Shown piece by piece: positions 1-7,487 of a DNA stretch of 64,000 bases. Under the pieces are notes generated by a model. That model did not search any database. It was given only the letters and a program-made list of their open reading frames with translations, and had not been told where the DNA came from. The translations under genes were made by a program, and so were the position numbers. The first letter of the stretch is position 1. Each line of letters begins with the position of its first letter. The stretch is from DATFDN01 sp963818725 (GTDB taxonomy: Bacteria; Pseudomonadota; Alphaproteobacteria; Acetobacterales; Acetobacteraceae): NCBI GenBank assembly GCA_963818725.1, contig CAWFTU010000002.1:496001-560000 (forward strand), written 5' to 3'.

Positions 1-399
1 GACCGCGTGGTGCCGTTCTTCGACGAGCACGGGGTCAAGCTGTCCCGCGTGCTGACCGATCGCGGCACCGAGTATTGCGGCACCTCGCAGGCCCACGAAT
101 ACGAGCTCTACCTGGCGATCGAGGACATCGACCACAGCCGGACCAAGGCAAAGAGTCCGCAAACCAGCGGGATCTGCGAGCGCTTCCACAAAACGGTGCT
201 GCACGAGTTCTATCAGGTCGCCTTCCGCAAGCGCATCTACAGCAGCATCGAGCAGCTACAGGCCGATCTCGATGTCTGGGTTAGCAGCTATAATGAGCAA
301 CGCCCTCATCAGGGCCGCTGGTGCTACGGCAAGACCCCGATGCAGACCTTCCTTGACACCCTCCCGCTCGCCAGGGAAAAAATGCTCAACGCCGCCTGA
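1..399 (+). CDS. IS481-like transposase, C-terminal part (cut by window start)
   Basis: The reading frame is open from base 1, so the N-terminal part lies outside the window. What remains is the end of an rve-type DDE integrase core: the second catalytic Asp sits in LTDRGTEYCG, the Glu in GICERFHKTVLHEF, and the typical tail YNEQRPHQGRW and GKTPMQTFLD follows. This fits IS481-family transposases (IS3-type is the alternative), which cut and join the element ends. It ends at TGA 397-399. The element seems to have inserted into the istA gene of an IS21 element, because an istA C-terminus resumes about 70 bases downstream. Confidence 0.8.
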   Translation, partial: DRVVPFFDEHGVKLSRVLTDRGTEYCGTSQAHEYELYLAIEDIDHSRTKAKSPQTSGICERFHKTVLHEFYQVAFRKRIYSSIEQLQADLDVWVSSYNEQRPHQGRWCYGKTPMQTFLDTLPLAREKMLNAA

Positions 400-466
400 C
401 GTCGGTCAGACATGATCCATCCGACACCATACAGGCCAGCTGTCCGATCAAATGTCAGCTAGTACA
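1..466 (+). mobile_element. Right part of an IS481-like element
   Basis: This contains the transposase 3' end and about 67 bases of untranslated sequence. I place the right end near 466 because the bases reading inward from there (TGTACTAGCTGACA) begin with TG as a terminal repeat often does, and because recognisable istA coding sequence starts immediately afterwards. The left end is outside the window, so the inverted repeat and target duplication cannot be confirmed. Confidence 0.45.
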
Positions 467-467
467 G

Positions 468-596
468 ATCATCAACATCCTCACCCGGCAGCGCGATCCC
501 GGACCGACCGCCGTCATCGCCACGCCGGATGCGCTGACCCTTCGGCATGTGCCCGCCGCCGATTGCGCCCGATACGATCAGCTCAGGAGCCGATGA
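468..596 (+). pseudogene. istA: istA remnant (IS21 transposase C-terminus)
   Basis: About 42 codons in frame end at TGA 594-596. The peptide runs from IINILTRQRDP through ATPDALTLRHVPAADCARYD to the stop, which matches the C-terminal tail of IstA transposases. The stop overlaps the istB start as ATGA, the normal istA-istB coupling. The rest of istA is missing: directly upstream is the end of an IS481-like element, so istA was probably split by that insertion. This piece cannot give a working transposase. Confidence 0.7.
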
Positions 597-1330
597 GCAT
601 GGAGCGGACCGAAGTCCTCGACATGATGGGCACGCTGAAGCTCTTCGGCATGAGGGGCGCCTGTGACGAGGCCCTGGCCGCGGCGATCAAGCGCAAGCAC
701 GAACCGCAGCGCTTCGTCGGCGACCTGCTCAAGGCCGAGATATCCGAGAAGCAGGCACGCTCGATCAGGTGCCAGATGACTATCGCCAAGCTGCCGCTCG
801 CCAAGGATCTCGACGACTTCGCCTTCAAGGGAACGCCGATCGACGAGAGCCTGGTGCGCGATCTCGCCGGCGGCAACTTCGTCGCGCAACAGCGTAACGC
901 GGCCCTGGTCGGCGGAACCGGTTCCGGCAAAACGCACTTGGCCATCGCGATCGCGCGAAGCTGCATCCGTGCCGGATCGCGCGGGCGCTTCTTCAACACC
1001 GTCGACCTGGTCAACCGCCTCGAGGCTGAGGGCCGCGCTGGACGTCAGGGACGCCTCGCCGACTTCCTGACCCGTCTCGACTTCGTGGTCCTCGACGAGC
1101 TCGGCTACCTGCCGTTCGCCCAAGTCGGCGGGCAACTGTTGTTCCACACCGTCAGTCGCCTTTACGAACGCACCTCGGTGATCGTCACCACGAACCTCGC
1201 CTTTGGTGAATGGCCGAGCGTGTTCGCGGGCGACGCCAAGATGACCACCGCGCCGCTGGATCGCCCAACCCATCACTGCGACATCGTCGAGACCGGCAAC
1301 GACAGCTGGCGCTTCAAGAACCGCGCCTGA
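593..1330 (+). CDS. istB: IS21-family helper ATPase IstB
   Basis: IstB is the AAA+ ATPase partner that assists the IS21 transposase in target selection. The protein has Walker A GGTGSGKTH, Walker B LDFVVLDELGYLPF, sensor region VIVTTNLAFGEWPSVF, and the usual ending HHCDIVETGNDSWRFKNRA. I chose ATG 593 because it overlaps the istA stop and has an AGGAG sequence just upstream; a longer frame to 452 only reads istA sequence out of frame. At 245 residues it is near normal IstB length. A Pro replaces the usual Leu in the DRLTHHC motif (here DRPTHHC). With istA broken, it has no partner in this copy. Confidence 0.9.
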   Translation: MSMERTEVLDMMGTLKLFGMRGACDEALAAAIKRKHEPQRFVGDLLKAEISEKQARSIRCQMTIAKLPLAKDLDDFAFKGTPIDESLVRDLAGGNFVAQQRNAALVGGTGSGKTHLAIAIARSCIRAGSRGRFFNTVDLVNRLEAEGRAGRQGRLADFLTRLDFVVLDELGYLPFAQVGGQLLFHTVSRLYERTSVIVTTNLAFGEWPSVFAGDAKMTTAPLDRPTHHCDIVETGNDSWRFKNRA

Positions 1331-1503
1331 GCTTCACAAGCAACCGCCAGGGCTTGCACCGGTGGGTCCACGGGGGACCCCCCGCGCGCCGCTGCGCCAG
1401 CCTCTGCATGGGCACTCCGCAACGCGAGGGTCTCCCCTATGGACTACCGGCACAAGCAAACAACACGGGGTCACGATTGGACGCCGATCCGGGGTCAAAG
1501 TTC

Positions 1504-3198
1504 GGCTCTCCGCGGTTTCTGGTGCAGCAGTTGTCCGGATCAGGCCGCTTGCAGAACCCGAGCCCGCAGCAGGTCATGCTTGGCTCGCCCATACATTTGC
1601 CGCTTGATCAGCTTCAGCCTGGTGATCTGGCCTTCGGTCTGCCCGTTGCTCCACGGCATCTCAAGCGCAGCCCGAACCGCAGCTTCATCCTGCTTGAGCC
1701 CGCCGGCAAACGACCGCATCTCGCTTTCGGCCGCGTCGGCCAGCCAGCGGTCGAGTTCGTCGCTCTTCCGCTCGCGCACGATGGCCGCGAAGCTCAGGGC
1801 GAGATCACGTGCCAGCGCAAGAGGCGCCGAGGTGGCGAGCAACTGATTGAGATATTGCTGCTCCTCCGCCTGCAGCGTGGACGGGTCGGCGGTGAGCATC
1901 CGAGCCACGCGCCGTAGCGGCGGCACCGTGAAGCAGGAGTCAGCCCGGCCGGGGTGACCTGCAAGGCGCTGCCGGGTAGCCCATTCGGTGACGACGCGCA
2001 GCCCGCCCTGGAACCCGGCATCCCGCAGTTCGCGCCACAGCTGGGTTCCATTGCGGCACCCCTCGGCCCAGCGTCGCTCGAGCGTGGCGCGGTAAGGCTC
2101 CAACATGCTCCGGCGGGGGCGGAAGGGATCCGGCCCAGCGCCGCGCAGCCAACGCCGGGCCGTGTTGCCTCCGATGGCCAGCCTGCGCACGATCTCCTTG
2201 ATCGGCATGCCCTCCCGCCGGAGGCGCATCACCTCGTCATAGATGTCGTGTTGCCTGCGCCACCGTTCCCAGTGTCGCCGTTCGGCACTCGTCATCGGCG
2301 GTGCCACGGTCGTGGTCGTCTCTGCGGTATCCAGCTGCGCGGCGGACCGCACCTCGCGCCTGCGGCGCCGGACAGCATCGAGCAGGGCGCTGCTGCAGTT
2401 CTCCAGCAGGTGCCAGCGGTCGCTGACCTGAACGGCGTCGGGCGCGCCCCGGCCTGCGGCGTCCGCATAGGTTCCGCCACGGTCGCGGCTGAGCACCTCG
2501 GCTCCGGGATGTGCCTTAAGCCAGGCGACGAGCGTGTCGGCGCGGCGGTCCGGCAGGAGGTCGACCACACGGTGGCGCTCGAGGTCAACGAGAATGGTGC
2601 CGTAGCGCCTGCCACGGCGCCACGCCCAGTCGTCTACCCCGAGTACCCGCGGAGCCTGGGCGGGGGTCTCCGGCGCTCCGCGGCGGAGCATGCCGAGCAG
2701 GGTGGTGGCGCCAACCGGCATCGTCAGGCGGCGCGCCAGGCGAGATCCGGCTTCGCCACCAAGCGCGAGACCGATATGGCGTTGGATCTCGGCCAGCCGT
2801 GCGGTCCGACGCGCTCGCGGTGCGGTCACTTCGGGAAGGCGCTCGGCAAAGATCCGGCGCTTGCATCCGCTGGTCGTGCAGCGGAACCGCCGCGCCTGGA
2901 CGCGCAGGGCGACGATCTGTCCCTGCCAAGGCAGGTCGGCCAGGGTCCGCTGGTAATGGCTATGCACGCGCGCGGACGCCGCGCCACAGCGCGGGCAGAC
3001 GGAGGTCAGCGACTTCGGGCGGGAGAGAATGACGACGCGGTCAAGCCCGGGAAGGACCTGCTCGACGAACAGGCCCTCCGGGATCATGGGCAGGAGATGG
3101 GAGAGCAACTCGGCACGGAATGAAGAAGGAAGCTGTCCTCCTCCATATGGGGTCACGCCACCTCAAGCGACCACCTGCACCAGAAACCGCGGAGAGCC
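1504..3198 (-). mobile_element. ISL3-family insertion sequence, complete
   Basis: Perfect 24-bp inverted repeats bound the element. The left one, 1504-1527, begins GGCTCTCCGCGGTTTC; the right one, 3175-3198, is its reverse complement. AAAGTTC flanks both sides (1497-1503 and 3199-3205). Depending on which edge base is assigned to the element, this is the 8-bp duplication CAAAGTTC expected for ISL3. A single transposase gene fills the interior. The insertion lies inside the terminal repeat of the IS21 element. Confidence 0.9.
1540..3156 (-). CDS. ISL3-family transposase
   Basis: The gene encodes a 538-residue DDE transposase. An N-terminal zinc ribbon shows CPRCGAAS and a second Cys pair near CTTSGCKRRIFAE. 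The central catalytic stretch begins GVDDWAWRRGRRYGTILVDL, the second Asp lies in VLSRDRGGTYADAA, and the Glu lies in WSNGQTEGQITRLKLIKRQ. An HTH-like segment (MPIKEIVRRLAIGGNTARRWL) lies in the middle. The GTG start at 3156 has GGAGGA sequences just inside the frame, so a slightly later start is possible. The gene is intact and the element has matching ends, so it may still be mobile. Confidence 0.9.
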   Translation of the reverse strand: MTPYGGGQLPSSFRAELLSHLLPMIPEGLFVEQVLPGLDRVVILSRPKSLTSVCPRCGAASARVHSHYQRTLADLPWQGQIVALRVQARRFRCTTSGCKRRIFAERLPEVTAPRARRTARLAEIQRHIGLALGGEAGSRLARRLTMPVGATTLLGMLRRGAPETPAQAPRVLGVDDWAWRRGRRYGTILVDLERHRVVDLLPDRRADTLVAWLKAHPGAEVLSRDRGGTYADAAGRGAPDAVQVSDRWHLLENCSSALLDAVRRRRREVRSAAQLDTAETTTTVAPPMTSAERRHWERWRRQHDIYDEVMRLRREGMPIKEIVRRLAIGGNTARRWLRGAGPDPFRPRRSMLEPYRATLERRWAEGCRNGTQLWRELRDAGFQGGLRVVTEWATRQRLAGHPGRADSCFTVPPLRRVARMLTADPSTLQAEEQQYLNQLLATSAPLALARDLALSFAAIVRERKSDELDRWLADAAESEMRSFAGGLKQDEAAVRAALEMPWSNGQTEGQITRLKLIKRQMYGRAKHDLLRARVLQAA

Positions 3199-3219
3199 AA
3201 AGTTCGACGCCGATTGACA

Positions 3220-3440
3220 CCCCGGCCACCTCGACCACCGTGCGGCCCTGCGCCAGCAGCCAAATCGCCTGGGTGTGCCGCGCCTCGGTCACGGTTTGCG
3301 CCGCGCGGAACCGCGCCGCCAGTTCCGCCACACTCAGGTGCTCGGCAATCCGTGCCATCATCCCCCCGTTCAACCGCCCGCGGCATAGGCCCGCTCCGCG
3401 CAGCCGCCACTCTAAGCCGAACCTATCACCCGGATTTAGT
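3220..3440 (-). pseudogene. IS630-family element remnant: terminal repeat and transposase N-terminus
   Basis: Reading from 3361 leftwards, the frame gives MMARIAEHLSVAELAARF then HTQAIWLLAQGRTVVEVAGV. This closely resembles the N-terminus of the IS630 transposase at 39665 (MAHIVEHLPVGELERLY, QAIWLLAQGRTVLDVASV). Homology stops at about 3220, where the IS21 element begins. Upstream, TACTAAATCCGGGTGATAG (reverse strand, up to about 3442) resembles the IS630 end TACGAAATCCGCGTGATCGG at 39597. The IS21 element therefore inserted into this transposase gene and removed or displaced its remainder. Confidence 0.7.
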
Positions 3441-3561
3441 ATGACACCGACGCAAGCGGCGATCGGTATCAATCCAAAACCGATAAGGAACGGACGATGA
3501 CCGGGTCCGCCTGCGCGATCTAGCTCAGCGAAGTGGCGCATCAGGTTTGATGCAACTTGCC

Positions 3562-4379
3562 TCAGGCCGTACGGCTGCTCATAGATCTGGATGCAGTGGC
3601 GGCGAATGTGCGCAGTTCGACTGGCACCGCGCCCTGCGCGCGCATGCGCTCCACCGGCCCGGCTTCGGCCAGGGCGCGGGCGAGGCCGTCCGCCCCGCCG
3701 AACTGAAAGCCGAGCTGCGTCGCATAGGCCCCGCAGGCCGCCTGACGCGCTAGCATGTCTCCCGCGGCCGCGTACTCGGGAAGCAGCGCCATCTCCGCCC
3801 CGAAGGGCTGGGCGGAATAGCGCTGCGGCCGCGCCGCGTAGGGGAAATCGATCCACCACAGCACCGCCACGCCGCCCGGCAGCGCCCGGCGCAGCGCGCG
3901 CACGAGTTGCACATGATCCACATGGCTGCCCACGGCCTGTGGCGCGAGCACGAGGTCGGGCCGTGGCGACAGCCCCCCGCCAAGGCCTGCGCCAGCGGCG
4001 CCTCTACCGGATCCTCGGCGCGCGCTGGCCCGAAGAGCGCATGGGCGTCGCCATAGCCGCGATGCGGCGCCTCCGCGAAGGGCAGCCAGAGAGGGCGGGC
4101 GCCGAGGCTGCGGCACGCCTGCGCGTCCTCGGCGCGGCGAAGCGCCATGTAGTCCGCCTCTCGTGGCAAGCCCTTGTCGGTCTGGCAGGCGAGCGCGAAG
4201 CCGGTTGGGTTTGGGACCGAAAGCGTGAAGGCGGTGCAGACCGTGACCTCCCAGCCCGCAGCGGCAAGCCGCGCCAGAGAGCCGCCACAGGAGAAGGCGG
4301 CATCGTCCAGGTGCGGCGAGAGCGCGAGGGCGCGCGGCACGGGCGCTACAGCAGATGCGGCGTGGCGCGGAAGCGGCAA
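3562..4379 (-). pseudogene. PIG-L (LmbE-like) deacetylase, frameshifted
   Basis: PIG-L enzymes are zinc-dependent N-deacetylases acting on N-acetylglucosaminyl lipids or glycosides, such as MshB in mycothiol synthesis. The N-terminal half (TTG 4379 to about 3980) carries the zinc motif SPHLDDAAFSCGGSLARLA. The C-terminal half is in another frame and carries GSHVDHVQLVRAL, the other expected metal-binding stretch. The switch falls at a run of six C at 3973-3978. It is the last gene of the cyclitol/YcaO operon. It starts directly after one of the glycosyltransferase stop codons (TGATTG). A single base change in the C run would restore a protein of about 272 residues, so a sequencing error is possible. 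Confidence 0.75.
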
Positions 4380-4712
4380 TCAGGGTCGCGGGGCACAGGA
4401 TGGGTTCGAAGCGCGTGTCAGGCTTCTGCCCGCGCACCGCGGCATAGACTTCCATGATCTGGCGGCCGACCGCCTCCAGGAATAGGTCCGGCGGCATTCC
4501 TCCAACGCTGTCGCGGCAAGGCGCCGCCGAAGCGGCGCGTCCTCGATCACGCGGCGCAGCGCCTCGGCCAAGGCGGGGACGTCGCCGGGTCGCACCAGCA
4601 ATCCGTTCTCGCCGTCGCGCAGGCAATCGACCACGCCCACCGCGAAGCACGAGACACTGGGCAAGCCGGAGGCCATCGCCTCAAGGATGGTGTTGGAGAA
4701 GCCCTCGGCATA

Positions 4713-5758
4713 CCCGCTTATCGGCCAATCGACCCGCTCTTGTACTTTGCAGCAGGGAAGCGCAAAGTCGCTCTGAACGCGGCGTCTCGGAGCAGAATGA
4801 TGCGGGCAATCATGAAGGGGCTGACGGACGTTGAGTTCGAACGACTTACGGGACGGAGGGTCAGTGTCTGGCGGCGTTGGTGGCGGCGCGCCAACGCGAA
4901 GGAATGCCTTGCCCGCGCTGCGCCAATCTGAAGAGCTATGTCTACGGCCGCCGTGTCGGCTGCACGCGCTGCGGCCGACGTTGGTCGGTCACCGCGGGCA
5001 CCGTGATGGCGGACACCAAGCTGCCTCTGACCACTTGGTTCCGCGCCATGCACCTGATGAGCAGCACCAAACAGGCGATCTCGGCGGTCGAGCTCGGCCG
5101 CAGGTTGGGCCTGGGCTATGAGACGGCCTGGTATCTGCACAAGCGGCTCCGCCACGCCATGACCGAGCGGACGGAGCGCTATTCGCTCGGGGGCGCGAGC
5201 GACGACGATGCCGCGCCGCCGGTAGTGGAGGCGGATGACGTGTGTCTGGGAGGTGAAAGGAACCAAGGCAGCGGAACCGAAGGCAAGACCTGCGTCATCG
5301 TCGCCTGCGAGCGGCATGCGGACGGGCGCATGGGCCATGTCGCGATGCGCGCGGTCAGCGCCTTCTCCAGCGAGGCGGTGGCCGCGTTCCGCGATGCCCA
5401 CATCGCCGCCGGCGCGACTGTGCACACGGACGGCTTGCGGGCGTTCAACGCCTTCGGTGAAGCCGGGCGGACGCATGTCGCCACCGTCACCGGCGGCGGG
5501 CGTCCGGAGCGCGAGCGCAGCGCCCCGTTCTTCACCGTCAACACCCTGGTCGCCAATCTCAGTACCGCGCTCAAGGCCACCCACAAGCGGCTCTCCCCCA
5601 AGCATCTGCCCGACTATCTCGGCGCCTTCTGCTGGACCACCAACCGGCGCCGCAACATGCGAGGCATGGTCAACGCGCTTTGCCGTGCCGTCGCTGCGTC
5701 GTCCCGTCTGACCCGCAAAGGCGTCTACCCGTGACGGGTCGATTGGCCGATAAGCGGG
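4713..5758 (+). mobile_element. IS1595-family insertion sequence
   Basis: Perfect 24-bp inverted repeats (4713-4736, starting CCCGCTTATCGGCC, and 5735-5758) bound the element. CTCGGCATA occurs immediately outside both ends (4704-4712 and 5759-5767), giving an 8-9-bp target duplication. Removing the element and one duplicate restores the glycosyltransferase frame across the insertion point, so this is a recent, clean insertion. Confidence 0.95.
4797..5734 (+). CDS. IS1595-family (ISXO2-like) transposase, probable N-terminal frameshift
   Basis: The main frame, from 4877 to 5734, has an N-terminal zinc ribbon (CPRCANLKSY and CTRCGRRWSVTAGTVM) and an ISXO2-like catalytic core with AISAVELGRRLGLGYETAW, VVEADDVCLGG, VHTDGLRAF and NTLVANLSTALKATH. 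Family members normally begin with a short helix ahead of the zinc ribbon. That segment (MRAIMKGLTDVEFER) is present from about 4800 in another frame and rejoins as TYGTEGQCLAALVAARQREG, which implies an indel near 4838-4848. Translation from GTG 4877 could still give a protein lacking the first ~25 residues. Confidence 0.8.
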
Positions 5759-6639
5759 CTCGGCATAGGTCGGGCTGACAAAGACATCGGCCTCGCGATA
5801 GAGCGCCGGTGCCGCATCGTAATCGACATAGCCGGTGAAGGCGACGTCCAGGCCGAGCCGCTCCGCCAGCGCGCGCGAGCTGTCGTAGTCCGGTCCGATG
5901 CCCGAAATGCTGGCGGCGAAGGGCACGCCCTGTCCGCGCAGCAATGCCAGAGCCTCCAGGAAGTCGAGCGAGCCTTTCCGCCGATCCACGCGACCGTGAT
6001 ACAGCAGCCGTACCGGGTTCGCCGCGTCGCCAGGCTCGCGGCCCGGCGGTGGACGGAAACGAGTTACGTCCACCGCGCCGGGAACGATGATGAAGCGGTC
6101 GCGGGAAACGCCGAGACGGTCCACGACCTCCTGCGAGAAGCTTTCGCAGCCGATCAGCAAGGCGTTCGCGTGATTCAGCACGTTCAACATGCCGACCCGG
6201 TGTGTCTCACAGCAACTGCCGACCCAATGCCCGTCGCCGCCCTGGATGGAGACGACAGTGGGCACGCCGGCCTCCCGCGCGGCGAGCAGCACGGCCCAGC
6301 CATTGGGATAGCCGTACTGCGCGTGCAGGACGTCAAAGGGCCGCTTGCGATGCTCGGTCAGGATCGTGGCCACCATGTCGTCCACGTCCCGCTCGAAGTC
6401 GGCGCCGCCCGGCTCGGCAAAGGCCTCCTCGCCGAGGGAGCGGCGGCCGATCACGGTTGCGCCCGGAATTTCAGGCGGGGGCCCGCCGCCATAGACCCGA
6501 GTGCCCGTGGGGTCCGCGCGATACTGGCTCACCATCGTCACGTCGTGGCCCGCGGCAACAAGCTGGCGCAGCAGGTTCGTCGCGTAGACGCTCATGCCGC
6601 TGATCGCCGGGAAGAAGCGACGGCTGCAAAGCAGAATCC

Positions 6640-7485
6640 TCATCGGGCGGCCTTTTCCCCTTGGCAATGGCGCAGCCAGTCCAAGGACTGCGGGATCATG
6701 CGGTCGGCGCGGTGGCTCTCGCGCGAGAGTTCGACGCAGACCAGGCGGGCGAACCCGATCGCCTCCAAGGCGCCCAGGCAGGCAGGGACGTCCATGTCGC
6801 CCTCGCCAAAGGGCAAGTGGGTGTGCTCGCCCCAGCGCATGTCCTCGATCGCCACCGTGCCGAGATGGGGCGCGAACTCGTGTATCGCCGCTGCCGGCTC
6901 CCTTTCCTGCGTGACCAGGCAATGGCCGAGATCGACGGCGAGGGTGATGCCTGGCAGGTGCTCGCGCAGCAGCGCCCAGTCGTCCAGCGTTTCCACCAGC
7001 ATGCCCGGCTCGGGCTCCAGCGCCGCGGTCACGCCGCGTCGCGCCGCGTGCTCCAGAACCTGCGCGATGCCATCCAGCAACCAGCCCGCTGCCTCGCCAC
7101 GGTCCACCCCAGGCCGAGGCACGCCCGCCCAGAACGAGACCGCCTCGGCGCCCAGGGTGGCGCCGATGTCGATCGCGCGCTGAAGGAAAGCGATCCGTCG
7201 CGCGCGACCCTCCCGCTCCGGAGTCAGGAGCGTCGGCTCGTGCTTGGCGCGAGGATCAAGCAGAAACCGCGCGCCAGTCTCGATCACGCAGCCAAGCCTG
7301 CGCGCGTGCAGATCGCGCGCCAGGGCCTCGGTCCGGGCCACCCAGCCCTCTCCCGTCGGGTCAAGGTGATGGTGATCGAGGGTCAGCGCCACGCCGCCGT
7401 AGCCTGCCTCCGCAATCAGGGCGATGGCGTCGTCGAGGCGGTGATTGGCCGCGCCATTGGTGTTGTAGGCGAACCGCAGCGCCAT
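6640..7485 (-). CDS. TIM-barrel sugar phosphate isomerase/epimerase (AP endonuclease 2 family)
   Basis: The 281-residue protein starts at ATG 7485, two bases after the YcaO stop, and ends overlapping the glycosyltransferase start. It shows the xylose-isomerase-like TIM barrel pattern: RFAYNTNGAANHRLDDAI, GYGGVALTLDHHHLDP, AVSFWAGVP, ALEPEPGMLVETLDDW, ITLAVDLGHCLVTQE, IHEFAPHLGTVAIEDM and FGEGDMDVPACLGAL. Acidic and His residues at these strand ends are the usual metal ligands. Relatives include IolE/IolI-type inosose-processing enzymes and many epimerases. In this operon a role on an inosose or sugar intermediate is attractive, but it rests on context only. The frame is intact. Confidence 0.8.
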   Translation of the reverse strand: MALRFAYNTNGAANHRLDDAIALIAEAGYGGVALTLDHHHLDPTGEGWVARTEALARDLHARRLGCVIETGARFLLDPRAKHEPTLLTPEREGRARRIAFLQRAIDIGATLGAEAVSFWAGVPRPGVDRGEAAGWLLDGIAQVLEHAARRGVTAALEPEPGMLVETLDDWALLREHLPGITLAVDLGHCLVTQEREPAAAIHEFAPHLGTVAIEDMRWGEHTHLPFGEGDMDVPACLGALEAIGFARLVCVELSRESHRADRMIPQSLDWLRHCQGEKAAR

Positions 7486-7487
7486 GG

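Larger units (their letters stand above)
467..3219 (+). mobile_element. IS21-family element, right part, interrupted by an ISL3 element
   Basis: The element comprises the istA tail, istB and a right terminus containing two direct repeats of the form GGGGTCAnnnTTnGACGCCGAT. The first repeat lies at about 1467-1488. The second starts at 1491 and is split by the ISL3 insertion, resuming at about 3199. The element appears to end at TTGACA, about 3219, where sequence of an IS630-family transposase gene takes over. Multiple subterminal repeats are a known IS21 feature. The left end is outside the window. Confidence 0.65.
4380..6643 (-). pseudogene. Family-4 glycosyltransferase, split by an IS1595-type element
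   Basis: This is a GT-B fold, retaining-type glycosyltransferase. The N-terminal part (6643 to 5768) starts MRILLCSRRFFPAISG and shows VSIQGGDGHWVGSCC, LLYHGRVDRRKGSLDFL and the approach to the catalytic loop, VSPTYAE. The rest (4712 to 4380) resumes GFSNTILEAMASGLPS and DGENGLLVRPGDVPAL. The insertion sits exactly between the first Glu and the seven residues of the EX7E motif. A second disruption lies near 4470-4490: the natural ending VGRQIMEVYAAVRGQ is in another frame. The start overlaps the isomerase stop as ATGA. By context it would glycosylate a cyclitol, in the way MshA acts on inositol phosphate; this is inference. Confidence 0.85.

Noticed and set aside
578..1276. Minus-strand frame of about 230 codons opposite istB
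   Set aside because: It is a shadow of istB; no domain and no ribosome binding site.
1954..3123. Long plus-strand frame opposite the ISL3 transposase
   Set aside because: It is antisense to a transposase with clear catalytic motifs; the translation is Arg/Ala/Gly-rich with no recognisable domain. It is a typical high-GC shadow frame.
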